Shown here one piece after another: positions 8,453 through 18,035 of a DNA stretch of 64,000 nucleotides. A program made the translations under genes and the position numbers. Origin of the DNA: Clostridia bacterium (GTDB taxonomy: Bacteria; Bacillota; Clostridia; TANB77; CAG-508); contig CAAGKN010000001.1 of assembly GCA_900770415.1 (NCBI GenBank), forward strand, positions 1-64,000, read 5' to 3'. The first letter of the stretch is position 1. Every line of letters begins with the position of its first letter. The notes under the pieces were generated by a model, which saw nothing but the letters and a program-made list of their open reading frames with translations, ran no database searches and had not been told where the DNA came from.

Positions 8453-9550
8453 ATGGGAAGAAGAGAAAAAACAAAAGCAAAAAAATCAAATGGGGTAAAA
8501 TTATTAATAATAATACTTGTATTACTATTAATAGTTGCAGGAGTATTATTTGCACTAAAAACATTGAAAAAAGGACAAGTAGAACAAGTTAACAATGGAG
8601 AAGTTCAACAAGAAGAAAAAGAACAACCAAAATTAAAAATAGTAAACCAAGACTCTAAATCTAGACCGTATGCAGTTATGATAAACAATAACCATGCAGC
8701 ATGGCCACAATGCGGAATAGGCGATGCATATATAGTATATGAAATTGTTGCAGAAGGTGGAATAACAAGAATGATGGCACTTTATAAAGACCAAGATACA
8801 GCAAAAATAGGTTCAATAAGAAGTGCAAGACATTACTTTATAGACTATGCAGAAGAAAACGATGCAATATTCGTACACTGGGGAGGAAGCCCACAAGCAT
8901 ACGCAAGACTAAACTCAATAGATTCAATAGACGGAATAGCACTAGAAGGTTCAGTGTTCTTTAGAGATAAAACACTAAAAAGAGACTTAGAACATACAGG
9001 TTTTACAAGCATGAAAAACGTAAAAGAATATGCAGATAAAAAAGGATATACAAGAGACACAAAAAAAGATTTATTACTAAATTACAGTATAGAAGATATT
9101 GACATGAGCAATATACCAAATGTTCAAACAGCAGATAGTGTAAGCATAAAATACTCAGACTATCATACAACAAGCTATAAATATGATGAAGATAAAAAAG
9201 TATATTATAGAAGCATGGCTGGAAAACCAAACGTAGACCTACAAACAGGAGAACAATATACTGCAAAAAATATAATAGTATATGCTGTAAATAACTACAC
9301 ATTATCAGATGGAGAAAACAAAGGAAGGCAAGACATAAAAAATATAGGAACAGGCAAAGGATATTACATCTCAGAAGGAAAAGCAATTCCAATAACATGG
9401 GAAAAGAAATCACACAGTGAGCAAACAGTATATAAATACGAAAGTGGAGAAGAACTAAAAGTAAATGATGGAAACACATTTATACAAATCTATCCAACAA
9501 CAGGATCAGTAACCATTAAAGCAAATGAAACAACACAAAACGCAGTGTAA
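8453..9550 (+). CDS. DUF3048 (YerB-like) membrane-anchored protein
   Basis: About 365 residues. A basic N terminus and one transmembrane segment (about 15-38) anchor an extracytoplasmic DUF3048 domain pair. The family signatures RPYAVMINN, YEIVAEGGITRMMALY and IGSIRSARHYF are clear. Bacillus YerB is a lipoprotein of unknown role; here a membrane anchor replaces the lipobox. ATG 8453 is chosen because GGGTGA lies five bases upstream; an in-frame GTG at 8444 is part of that site. A terminator follows. Confidence 0.85.
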   Translation: MGRREKTKAKKSNGVKLLIIILVLLLIVAGVLFALKTLKKGQVEQVNNGEVQQEEKEQPKLKIVNQDSKSRPYAVMINNNHAAWPQCGIGDAYIVYEIVAEGGITRMMALYKDQDTAKIGSIRSARHYFIDYAEENDAIFVHWGGSPQAYARLNSIDSIDGIALEGSVFFRDKTLKRDLEHTGFTSMKNVKEYADKKGYTRDTKKDLLLNYSIEDIDMSNIPNVQTADSVSIKYSDYHTTSYKYDEDKKVYYRSMAGKPNVDLQTGEQYTAKNIIVYAVNNYTLSDGENKGRQDIKNIGTGKGYYISEGKAIPITWEKKSHSEQTVYKYESGEELKVNDGNTFIQIYPTTGSVTIKANETTQNAV

Positions 9551-9556
9551 ATATAT

Positions 9557-9597
9557 AAAGAGGTAAATTCAAAAACTTGGATTTACCTCTTTGATTT
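9557..9597 (+). terminator. Intrinsic terminator after DUF3048 gene
   Basis: 12-bp stem AAAGAGGTAAAT (9557-9568) with its complement at 9581-9592. Confidence 0.8.
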
Positions 9598-9695
9598 ATT
9601 TGGGGTTAATTAAACAAATTCCAATTTAATCTTTTTTTCTTTCAAAAAACATGATAAAATAATTGCGTAAAAACAAATAAATAAGCGAGGTAAAA

Positions 9696-10598
9696 ATGGA
9701 AAAATTTAAATCAGGATTCGTTTCAATAATAGGAAGAACAAATGTAGGAAAATCAACACTAATAAATAGCCTAGTAGGCGAAAAAATAGCAATAACAGCA
9801 AATAAGTCACAAACAACAAGAACAGTAATAAAAGCTATAATAAATAACAAAAATTCACAAATAATATTTACAGACACACCAGGAATACACAAACCAAAAA
9901 CAAAATTAGGAACAACAATGAACGACAACGCGTGGTCAACAATTCCAGAAGTAGATATAATTTTATTCATAGTAGAAGCAACATCAAACGGCATTGGAAA
10001 AGGAGACCAAATGATTTTAGAAAAGCTTAAAGAATCAAACAAAAAAGCAATACTAGTAATAAATAAAATAGATTTAATAGAAAAAGAAAAACTTTTAAAC
10101 TTAATAGAATTATACAACAAAGAATACAATTTTGTTGCAACAATTCCGATTTCTGCAACACAAAACGAAAACACGAATAAAATAATAACAGAAATAGAAA
10201 AAAATCTTCCAGAAGGACCAGCATACTACGACGTAGAAGAATATACAGATCAAACAGAAAGACAATTAGTAGAAGAACTAATAAGAGAAAAAGCATTAAG
10301 ATTACTTGACCAAGAAGTACCACACGGAATATATGTAGAAGTAGAAAAAATGAAACTAAGAAAAACAAGCAAAAATCAAGATATATATGATATAGAAGCA
10401 ACAATATATGTTTTAAGAAAATCACATAAAGGAATAGTAATAGGAAAAGACGGTAATATGCTAAAAAGAATTGGAACAAACGCAAGGCAAGATATTGAAA
10501 AAATGCTAGATACAAAAGTAAACTTAAAACTATGGGTAAAAATAAAAGAAGGCTGGCAAGACAATGACAGTATAGTAAAAAAATTTAAAAATGAATAA
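9696..10598 (+). CDS. era: Ribosome-assembly GTPase Era
   Basis: 300 residues, normal length. GTPase motifs: G1 GRTNVGKS (13-20), G3 DTPG (60-63), G4 NKID (about 122-125). The C-terminal KH RNA-binding domain contains VIGKDGNMLKRIG. Era binds the 3' end of 16S rRNA during 30S maturation. It is the first gene of a run with yqzL and recO, as in Bacillus. Confidence 0.96.
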   Translation: MEKFKSGFVSIIGRTNVGKSTLINSLVGEKIAITANKSQTTRTVIKAIINNKNSQIIFTDTPGIHKPKTKLGTTMNDNAWSTIPEVDIILFIVEATSNGIGKGDQMILEKLKESNKKAILVINKIDLIEKEKLLNLIELYNKEYNFVATIPISATQNENTNKIITEIEKNLPEGPAYYDVEEYTDQTERQLVEELIREKALRLLDQEVPHGIYVEVEKMKLRKTSKNQDIYDIEATIYVLRKSHKGIVIGKDGNMLKRIGTNARQDIEKMLDTKVNLKLWVKIKEGWQDNDSIVKKFKNE

Positions 10599-10671
10599 AT
10601 TCATATAAAAAAACAAAAGATAAAATTAGAGGTAAAAATACATATCCAAAAGAACAAAGGAAGTGTTTAAT

Positions 10672-10839
10672 ATGCTAAAACAAATTGCATGGAATACCTT
10701 TAAAAATACAGGAGATATAAATATATATTTAGAATTAAAACAAATAGATAATATAGAAGAAAATATGAAAGTAGGAAATTATGAAACTATTGAAAGTAAA
10801 AGGAGTAATAATTGCGGAAAAAACAGTATCAGACTTTGA
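10672..10839 (+). CDS. YqzL-like small protein overlapping recO
   Basis: 55 residues starting MLKQIAWNTFKNTGDINIYL, which resembles the YqzL family (a tryptophan near residue 7, then FxxTGdIxxYLxxK). YqzL is encoded between era and recO in Bacillus, the same place as here. The gene continues past the recO start, overlapping it by 59 bases in another frame. Function unknown. An AGGAAG is present upstream of ATG 10672. Confidence 0.7.
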   Translation: MLKQIAWNTFKNTGDINIYLELKQIDNIEENMKVGNYETIESKRSNNCGKNSIRL

Positions 10840-11498
10840 TAAAATAGTTACAATACTAACGCCAAACATACGGTAAAATAGAAGTTGCAGCAAAAGGCTC
10901 ACGAAGACCAAGGAGCCTTCTTCTTGGTGCAACTCAATTTTTATGCTTTGGAGAATACCTTTTATACAAAAGCAATAAAACATATAGTATAAATTCCTGC
11001 GAAACAATAGAAATGTTTTACAATATTAGAACAGATTTGGACAAGCTACAATGTGCTTCAAACATAACAAAAATAGTAAACGAAGTAACAACAGAAAACC
11101 AAAATACATATAGAGTGTTACAATTATATTTAAATACACTCTACACAATATCGGAGACAGAAAAAAATCTAAGTTTAGTATCATCTACATTTGCATTAAG
11201 ATTGCTATCAATAATAGGCTATAAACCAATCATAGAAGAATGCCAAAACTGTAAAACAAAAGAAGACTTAAATTACTTTAGTTTTAAAGACAATGGGTTA
11301 AAATGCAAAAACTGTGCAAAATTAGACAAAGGAGCAATAGAAATAACAGACACAACAAGAGATGCGATAAGATATATAATACTTGCAGATCCTAAAAAGC
11401 TATTTTCCTTTAATGTACCAGAAGAAAGCATAAAAGAATTGCAAATAATTTCAAAAATATATTTACAAGAAAAACTAGAAAAAGAATTTAAACTATAA
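10781..11498 (+). CDS. recO: DNA repair protein RecO, one +1 recoding site
   Basis: 238 residues after correction. RecO helps RecR load RecA on SSB-coated DNA. The start ATG 10781 gives MKLLKVKGVIIAEKTVSDFD, then an in-frame CGG at codon 31 blocks the frame (the next codon is TAA). A +1 shift yields LTPNIGKIEVAAKGSRRPRS, exactly the OB-fold segment expected in RecO. The C-terminal zinc motif is CxxC (CQNC) and CxxC (CKNC) near 156-181. Because the shift comes at codon 31, RecO production depends entirely on it. The gene overlaps yqzL. Confidence 0.9.
10871..10874 (+). other. CGGT +1 recoding site in recO (Gly31)
   Basis: In-frame CGG after ATA, followed directly by a zero-frame TAA stop. Skipping the C gives GGT AAA ATA GAA and the rest of RecO. 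Confidence 0.85.
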
Positions 11499-11579
11499 AT
11501 AAAATTAATAAAAATTCTTGCTAAATAAAATATATTAATATATAATACAAATACAAACACTTTGAAGGGAGAGATTTTT

Positions 11580-12107
11580 ATGAACATAACAATAACAGGA
11601 AAAGAAGTAAAGGCAACAGATGCAATAAAAGATTATGTAGAAAAAAAGATGGAAAGAGTAGAAAAATATTTTGATGGAGATATAGATGTTTCTGTTACAA
11701 TAAGAACAGAAGGAGCAGAACAAATAGCAGAAATGGCTGTTAAAGTAAAACAAGACTCATATAGAGCAGTAACAGCACACAAAGATATGTATGCATCAAT
11801 AGACAAAGACATAGACATATTAGAAGGACAAATTAGAAAATGGAAAACAAAAAAAGACAAAGCAAATAAAGAAGATTCTATAAAAGCATTAAACAACTTA
11901 CCAACAGAAGGAGCTATAGAAAACGAAATAATAAAAACAATTTATTATGACTTAAAACCAATGACAGCAGAAGACGCAAAATTAAAATTACAAGAAAAAC
12001 CACAAGACAGATTTATAACATTTATAAACCAAGACACAAACAAAGTAAACGTATTATTCAAAATGAAAGACAACAAAAACTTTGGCTTAGTAGAACCAGA
12101 AGCATAA
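11580..12107 (+). CDS. hpf: Long-form ribosome hibernation promoting factor
   Basis: 175 residues. The N-terminal HPF/RaiA domain (1-100, starting MNITITGKEVKATDAIKDYV) binds the 30S decoding region; the C-terminal domain (about 118-175, with DLKPMTAEDAKLKLQ and DRFITFINQDTNKVNVLF) dimerises ribosomes into 100S particles. ATG 11580 has GGGAGAG upstream; an in-frame TTG at 11562 overlaps that site. It stands alone, with a strong terminator directly after the stop. Confidence 0.93.
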   Translation: MNITITGKEVKATDAIKDYVEKKMERVEKYFDGDIDVSVTIRTEGAEQIAEMAVKVKQDSYRAVTAHKDMYASIDKDIDILEGQIRKWKTKKDKANKEDSIKALNNLPTEGAIENEIIKTIYYDLKPMTAEDAKLKLQEKPQDRFITFINQDTNKVNVLFKMKDNKNFGLVEPEA

Positions 12108-12112
12108 TAAAG

Positions 12113-12145
12113 AAGGCAGGAACTTAAAGTTCCTGCCTTTATGTA
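12113..12145 (+). terminator. Intrinsic terminator after hpf
   Basis: Perfect 12-bp stem AAGGCAGGAACT (12113-12124) with its complement at 12128-12139 and a 3-base loop. Confidence 0.9.
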
Positions 12146-12202
12146 TAAATACACAAAAGTAAAAACTAAAAATTCCTGCTAAAACTAAAATAGAATAAAT
12201 AA

Positions 12203-12400
12203 CTATTTCATGTTATTTTCAGCTTGTTGGATTAATTTTTTAACCATGTTACCACCTATTCTACCAGCGTCTTTTGCAGATATATCACCATTATATCCGT
12301 TTTTTAGGTTAACTCCAACTTCGCTAGCTACTTCATATTTAAATTTTTCTAATGAAGCTTTTGCTTCTGGAACTAATGTTTTGTTTGAATTTGATGCCAT
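12203..12400 (-). CDS. Alpha/beta-type small acid-soluble spore protein
   Basis: 65 residues. Alpha/beta SASPs coat DNA in the dormant spore and protect it from UV and heat. Both family signatures are seen: the germination-protease region FKYEVASEVGV and the second helix DAGRIGGNMVKKLI. An AGGAGGTGA sits upstream of the ATG. It is direct evidence that the organism makes endospores. Expression is expected from a sigma-G promoter; an upstream CATCATA fits the -10 pattern but the -35 is not convincing. Confidence 0.93.
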   Translation of the reverse strand: MASNSNKTLVPEAKASLEKFKYEVASEVGVNLKNGYNGDISAKDAGRIGGNMVKKLIQQAENNMK

Positions 12401-12558
12401 TTCTTTTTCACCTCCTAGGATTGAAATTAATCATAAAAGCAATATTTGCTTTTCAATAATTATGATGTACATAAAAATTTTTTTTAAACTAGAAAATTCT
12501 GTAAAAAATTTTTACGCACCTCGCACTTCGTGAAATTACAATTTATTATAAAAAAATG

Positions 12559-12586
12559 TTGAAAATAGATTTGCTAATGATATAAT
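12559..12586 (+). promoter_or_regulatory. Sigma-A type promoter for Cof-type phosphatase
   Basis: TTGAAA (12559-12564), 16-base spacer, TATAAT (12581-12586), 27 bases before the ATG. Confidence 0.7.
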
Positions 12587-12613
12587 AAAGAAAAAACAAA
12601 GGAGCAAATATTA

Positions 12614-13489
12614 ATGTACAAATTAATAGCAATGGATATAGACGGAACTCTCTTAGATTCTTACGGAAATGTATCAAAAGAGAACATAGAAGCAATAAAA
12701 AAAGCAAAAGAACAAAACATAGAAGTTGTTCTAACATCAGGAAGAATGCCAAAAGCAATGACCGCAATAGCAAGTCAAATAAATGCAGAAAACTATCTAA
12801 TTTGTGGAAACGGAGCAATGATATACGACGTAAAAAAAGAAAAAATAATTTACAGCAATTATCTTCCAAAAAAGAAACTTTTAGAAATTATAAAAATTTG
12901 TGAAGAAAACAGCATATATTACAACGTTTACACTAACGATGTTATTGTTACCAAATCTTTAAATTATAATCTACTATACTATCACAACGAAAATTTAAAA
13001 AATCCAGAAGAGAAAAGAATAAAAATGTATATAACAGAAGACATTTACAGCTACGTACAAAACTATGAAGGAAACGACTTTTTAAAAATAACAATATGCG
13101 ATAGTGATGAACAAATATTTAAAAGCATAACAAACAAACTAAAACAACTAAAACAGGTAGACATTTTAGAAGTTTCACACATGTCAAAAAAGATGATAAA
13201 ACATGGCTCGGAAGAAATAGAAATAGCATATTTCTATACAGAAATAACAAACGAAAATGCAAATAAATGGACAGCTATAGAAAAGCTAATAGAATATTTA
13301 AACATACAAAAAGAAGAAGTAGTTGCAATAGGAGATAATATAAATGACGAACCAATGATAAAAAAAGCAGGACTTGGAGTAGCAATGGGAAACGCAGCTC
13401 CATACATAAAAAATATAGCAAAAAAAGTAGTAGCAGACAACAACTCAAGTGGAGTAGCCGAAGCAATAGAAAGCGCACTAAATCAATAG
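12614..13489 (+). CDS. Cof-type HAD-IIB phosphatase
   Basis: 291-residue haloacid dehalogenase-family hydrolase. Motif I MDIDGTLLD (7-15), motif II TSGR and motif III/IV GDNINDEPMIKKAGLGVAMGN are intact; the cap domain of type IIB lies between. Such enzymes dephosphorylate sugar phosphates or flavin and pyridoxal phosphates; the substrate cannot be told. ATG 12614 follows AAAGGAG and a good promoter. It is monocistronic. Confidence 0.9.
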   Translation: MYKLIAMDIDGTLLDSYGNVSKENIEAIKKAKEQNIEVVLTSGRMPKAMTAIASQINAENYLICGNGAMIYDVKKEKIIYSNYLPKKKLLEIIKICEENSIYYNVYTNDVIVTKSLNYNLLYYHNENLKNPEEKRIKMYITEDIYSYVQNYEGNDFLKITICDSDEQIFKSITNKLKQLKQVDILEVSHMSKKMIKHGSEEIEIAYFYTEITNENANKWTAIEKLIEYLNIQKEEVVAIGDNINDEPMIKKAGLGVAMGNAAPYIKNIAKKVVADNNSSGVAEAIESALNQ

Positions 13490-13607
13490 AATATTACAGT
13501 AATATTACAAAAAGATTATTTTTAAATGACAACGCCTTAATCTGTTGTTTTTAGGGCGAAATTGTTATAAAATATAATAAAATACGAGTTATTAGGAGGA
13601 GTTAATT

Positions 13608-14501
13608 ATGGCAGTAAATCCAATGCAAAAAAAAGCAAGAAATTCATTCTTATTAGGAATGTTAGTTACATTCATAATATGTGCAATAATAGGAATTATG
13701 GTTTACATTTTAATAGTTCTACCAGAAAATAAAGAAAAAAGCGAGAGAGGACAAGTTAAAACAGTATATGTTTTAAACAGAGACGTAAAATCAGGAGAAG
13801 AAATAACAGCAAGCATGTTTAAACAAATAGATTCATACGAAAACCTAGTACCAGCAAACTCAGTAAATGCAGCAACAATAGCAAATATAACTAGTGGAAA
13901 AAAAGTAGTAGCAAGAATAGATATGTATAAAAATACAGTTGTAACACAAAATGCTGTAGCACTAGAAGAAGAACAACTTACAGACGATGTAAGAACAATG
14001 GAATACAATATGTTAATGTTACCAATTAACGTTACAATAGGAGATTACGTAGATGTAAGAATAACATTCCCAAATGGACAAGACTTTATAGTAATTGCAA
14101 AAAAAGAAATAAAAAATATTCAAGGAAATACTGTTACATTTGAAATGACAGAAGAAGAAATATTAATGCTAAACAGTGCAGTTGTTGAATCATACATTAT
14201 GAAAGCATCAAATATTTATGTTGCAAAATATGTAGAACCAGGAATGCAAGAAAAAGCATCAAATACATACACACCAACATCAGAAGTAATTAGATTAATA
14301 AATACAGACAGCAACATAGTAGCAGAAGCAAAACAAGGATTAGCAGAAAAATTCAATGTAGACGTAAGAAATGATATGAATTCAAGTTCAGGACAATATT
14401 CTGAAGAAGCAAAAACAAATGTAGAAGAAGGAATACAAAAACAAATAGAAGATGCTAAAAAAGCAAGAGAAGAATACTTAACAGGTATATCAGCAGAATA
14501 A
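13608..14501 (+). CDS. CpaB/RcpC-like pilus assembly protein (SAF domain)
   Basis: 297 residues: one transmembrane segment (about 14-38), then a SAF-type domain with VYVLNRDVKSGEEITASMF (about 50-68), as in CpaB/RcpC of Flp/Tad pilus systems, and a Glu/Lys-rich helical tail. CpaB works on the outer face of the membrane during pilus assembly. It opens the pilus-like operon that continues to about 26.6 kb, with AGGAGGAG before ATG 13608. Confidence 0.8.
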   Translation: MAVNPMQKKARNSFLLGMLVTFIICAIIGIMVYILIVLPENKEKSERGQVKTVYVLNRDVKSGEEITASMFKQIDSYENLVPANSVNAATIANITSGKKVVARIDMYKNTVVTQNAVALEEEQLTDDVRTMEYNMLMLPINVTIGDYVDVRITFPNGQDFIVIAKKEIKNIQGNTVTFEMTEEEILMLNSAVVESYIMKASNIYVAKYVEPGMQEKASNTYTPTSEVIRLINTDSNIVAEAKQGLAEKFNVDVRNDMNSSSGQYSEEAKTNVEEGIQKQIEDAKKAREEYLTGISAE

Positions 14502-14524
14502 ACACAAAACAGGAGGCTTGCAAT

Positions 14525-15202
14525 TTGAAAAAAATAGGATTTATAGGAGCATTTGAAAAAACAGATTTAATGGTATATGTTGCAAGAATACTAGTAGAGT
14601 TACAAAAGAAAGTATTAATAGTAGATTCTACAATTTTGGGTAGAGCTAGGTACATAGTACCTAGCATTTCGCCTAGTAAATACTATGTAACAGAATATGA
14701 AGGAATAGATGTAGCAGTAGGATTTAATAGACTAGAAGAAATCCAAGAATACTTAGGAGATTCAAGTTTACAATACGATATAATTCTAATAGATGTTGAT
14801 ACACACGAAAACTTTGAAAACTTTGACCTAGAAAATGCAGATAAAAACTATTTCGTAACAGGATTTGACAACTATTCATTAAAAAAAGGACTAGAAGCAA
14901 TAGGAAAAATGCAAAATAAAATTTTAATGACAAAGGTTTTATTTTCAAGAGATATGTTAAAAGAAGAAGAAGACTATTTAAACTTCTTATCATTTTACTA
15001 TTCTGTAAAATGGGCAGGAGACAAAATATACTTTCCTTACGACAATGGAGATAGCACAGTAATAATAGAAAACCAAAGAGCGGCAAAAATAAACTTTAAA
15101 AACTTAAGTTCAGAATACAAAGATGGACTAATAGAATTAGCGAATCAAATTGTACCAGAAATAAGAAACGGAGAAATAAAAAGAGTTATAAAAAATATTT
15201 AA
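14525..15202 (+). CDS. Degenerate ParA/CpaE-like protein of the pilus cluster
   Basis: 225 residues with the overall ParA/MinD pattern: an opening strand KKIGFIGAF, a KVLIVDST strand, and an IILIDVDTHE Walker B-like strand. The P-loop position reads GAFEKTDLM, without the GKT of a working Walker A, so it probably does not hydrolyse ATP. TTG 14525 has AGGAGG upstream. It sits between the CpaB-like gene and an ATPase with a nearly intact deviant Walker A, so the two may form a pair. Confidence 0.7.
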   Translation: MKKIGFIGAFEKTDLMVYVARILVELQKKVLIVDSTILGRARYIVPSISPSKYYVTEYEGIDVAVGFNRLEEIQEYLGDSSLQYDIILIDVDTHENFENFDLENADKNYFVTGFDNYSLKKGLEAIGKMQNKILMTKVLFSRDMLKEEEDYLNFLSFYYSVKWAGDKIYFPYDNGDSTVIIENQRAAKINFKNLSSEYKDGLIELANQIVPEIRNGEIKRVIKNI

Positions 15203-15217
15203 AGGAGCAAAAGAAAA

Positions 15218-16045
15218 ATGGCAATTATATCTTTTTGGAGTGAAGGGGATAGAGAAGCAGGAAAAACAGCATCACTTGCAGCAATCGCCACACAAATCTC
15301 AATAGATAACACATATAAAACTTTAATATTTAATGCAGAATACAATGACAGTAGCCTAGAAGAATGCTTTTGGCCACCCAAAAAGCCAAGAAAAGAAGCA
15401 TTTATGTTAGGAAATAGAGCAGACCTCGCAACAGGAACTACTGGAGTTGCAAAAGCAATTTTAAGCAACAAAACATCTCCAGAAATTATAAAATACTATA
15501 CAAAAACAATATATAAAGACAGATTAGAACTACTAACAGAAGACAATATAACACAAGAAGATTACCAAAACCAAAGAAGAACATATAAAGAAATAGCAAA
15601 AATAGCAAATAGATATTATAACTTAGTATTAGTAGATATAAGTGGAAGTCCAGAAGAAAGTATTACAAGAAGCATATTAGAAGAATCAGACATAGTAGTA
15701 GTAAACTTACCACAAAACATAAAAAAAATAAACGAATACTTAGAATTAAAAAGAACAAATAAGGTTTTTAATACAGAAAAAACAATAGTATTAATAGGAA
15801 GATGTGATAAAAATTCAAAATATAATGCTAAAAATCTATCAAGACAAACAAACATAAGAGACTTATATCCAGTTCCATACAACACACAATTCCTAGAAGC
15901 TATAAACGAAGGAAAAATAACAGAATTCTTTACAAAATTTAGAGGAAGAATTCATCCAGATGAAAACACATATTTCTTAGAAGAAGTAAAGAAAAATTCA
16001 GAAAGAATATTAGAAAAATTGAAAGAATTACAAATGAGAACATAA
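15218..16045 (+). CDS. CpaE/ParA-like ATPase of the pilus cluster
   Basis: 275 residues. Its N terminus SFWSEGDREAGKTASLAAIA contains a deviant Walker A of the MinD/ParA class (AGKTAS), and LVLVDISGSPEES is the Walker B region. CpaE proteins help position Tad pilus machines. It is 15 bases after the previous gene and 24 before cpaF in one transcription unit. Confidence 0.78.
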   Translation: MAIISFWSEGDREAGKTASLAAIATQISIDNTYKTLIFNAEYNDSSLEECFWPPKKPRKEAFMLGNRADLATGTTGVAKAILSNKTSPEIIKYYTKTIYKDRLELLTEDNITQEDYQNQRRTYKEIAKIANRYYNLVLVDISGSPEESITRSILEESDIVVVNLPQNIKKINEYLELKRTNKVFNTEKTIVLIGRCDKNSKYNAKNLSRQTNIRDLYPVPYNTQFLEAINEGKITEFFTKFRGRIHPDENTYFLEEVKKNSERILEKLKELQMRT

Positions 16046-16069
16046 AAAACAAAAGAAAGGGGCACAAAA

Positions 16070-18014
16070 ATGGTATTAAACATTATATTAATCTTTGTTG
16101 TACTAGTACTAGCCTTTGTAAGCATCAAATACTTTATAAAAAAGAATAAAGAGGCAGAAATAGAAGAAGATATTCCAGTAGAAGACAAAACATTTACACT
16201 AGAAGCTACAATGGAATTTGTAAAAAGAAGGTTAGACGAAATAACAAAAATAAATCTTTATGATATAGGATTATCAGAAGAAGAATTAAAAAGAAGAAAA
16301 GCCAAAAAGTACGAATTAAGAAAAGCATTAAAAGGCTGTACGTATGGTGACGTAAACGATAAAAAATATGTTAAAGAATTAATATACGATTTATTATACA
16401 AAGAATATGGTATAAATGAAACAAACATATCAAAAGCAATACCATTTGACATACCATCACTTTTAACATCACAAGATAAATTTGATATATTAATATATAT
16501 GTACAAAAAAGACTTTGGGTATGAAGCTCTAACACAACTAATAAAAAAATATAATCTAGCAACGTTAAAATATGTAGCAGGAGAAGCAAAACCTTGCTAT
16601 GTAATAACAAACGAAGAGATAAACGATATATACGAAAAAGAACAATTACAACTATCATTTGCAGACAAATTAAATGTACTAACACAAAGAATATATCAAC
16701 ACTATAAAGGCTATAGCAGTATAGATGAAATAAGAGATATGAACATAGATGGTGTATCTGGTGGTGTATCTGGTTTACCAGAAAGCTTTTTAAGCCAAGT
16801 TGCACAAACAGATGGAGATTACCTAGAACAAATGACAGAGCACAAAGTGCCAAGAGCATGCGACAGTATTTGGATTTTCTTCCAAGGTAAATCAATAAGA
16901 CTAGCATTCCTTTCTTTTGGAAGAGAAAGTGAACTAAAAAGAGTATGTCAAAACATATACAAATACAATAACCCAGGACAATTATCAGACACAAACGGAT
17001 TTAAAATTAACGAAATGAAAGACGGTTCACGTGTTGTTGTTGTAAGACCAAGTTTCTCTGAAACATGGGCATTCTTCGTAAGAAAGTTCGACGTAAAAAG
17101 AGCAACACTAGAACAATTAATAGTAGCACCAGGAAAAGAAGATGCAATAGACTTATTAAAATACCTAGTAAAAGGAGCAAGAATTACAGCACTTACAGGT
17201 GAACAAGGTTGCCGGAAAAACAACAATGCTTATGGGTATGATAGAAAACATATACGAAACAATGAACATCAGGGTTCAAGAAACTGCATTCGAGTTGCAC
17301 TTAAGAAAAATATATCCAACAAGAAACATATTATCATTTAGAGAAACAGACACAATTTCTGGACAAGCAGGTTTGGACGTTCAAAAGAAAACTGACGGTA
17401 GTGTTAATATAATTGGTGAGGTTGCAACAGACCCCGTAGCATCTTGGATGATACAAGCAGCCCAAGTAGCATCAAAATTTACATTATTCACTCACCACGC
17501 TAAAACATTTCCGAACTTGGTAACAGCATTACGTAACTCTATGCTTAGAACAGGTGTATTCACAGATGAAAGAACAGCAGAAGAGCAGGTTGTTCAAGTA
17601 TTAAACTTTGACGTACACTTAGTAAAAGACTTTAGAGGTAGACGTTACATAGAAAGAGTAACAGAATGTATTCCAATCGAAGACAAAAACGAATATACGT
17701 ATGAACATCAAAACGAAAAAACAATAGAAGGCAAATTAAGCAAATTTATGGACAATGCAACAAGATATTTCTCAAAAGTAACAAATAAAGAACTATATAA
17801 ATATGTAAACATTATGGAATACAGAAATGACGAATATGTTATAACAAACAAAATATCAGACTATAACATAAAAGAAATGAGAAACAACATGGACGAAAAC
17901 GATGCAGCAGAATTCGATAAATTTATAGAAAGAAACTGGGGAAAACAAAACGTAGGAGTTGCAGCCCAAGGCGACCCACAACCAGCAAGAAGAGGAAGAC
18001 CAAAAAAAGCATAA
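16070..18014 (+). CDS. CpaF/TadA secretion ATPase, one +1 recoding site in Walker A
   Basis: 647 residues after correction; the hexameric ATPase that powers Tad/type IV-like pilus assembly. It has an unusual N-terminal transmembrane segment (1-23). The Walker A GEQGCGKTT (377-385) is split in the raw frame: an in-frame CGG at 17213-17215 stands where Gly382 must be read. After the +1 shift the domain continues through SFRETDTISGQAGLD, the Walker B-like NIIGEVATD and the His-box FTHHAKT. The protein ends in RRGRPKKA, an AT-hook-like tail. Without the shift the product lacks all catalytic parts. Confidence 0.9.
17213..17216 (+). other. CGGA +1 recoding site in cpaF Walker A (Gly382)
   Basis: In-frame CGG after TGC. 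The position is the invariant Gly before Lys-Thr of the P-loop; only glycine insertion with a +1 shift makes GCGKTT. Confidence 0.88.
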
Positions 18015-18035
18015 AAATGAGGTGAGAAACAAAAG

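Noticed and set aside
12433..12500. A sigma-G promoter upstream of the SASP gene
   Set aside because: A CATCATA -10-like string is present on the minus strand, but no convincing -35 at the right distance.
17199..18014. A separate gene starting at the GTG 17199 (N terminus MNKVAGKTTM)
   Set aside because: It overlaps the first part of cpaF, has no ribosome binding site, and its start falls inside the Walker A of the continuous ATPase.
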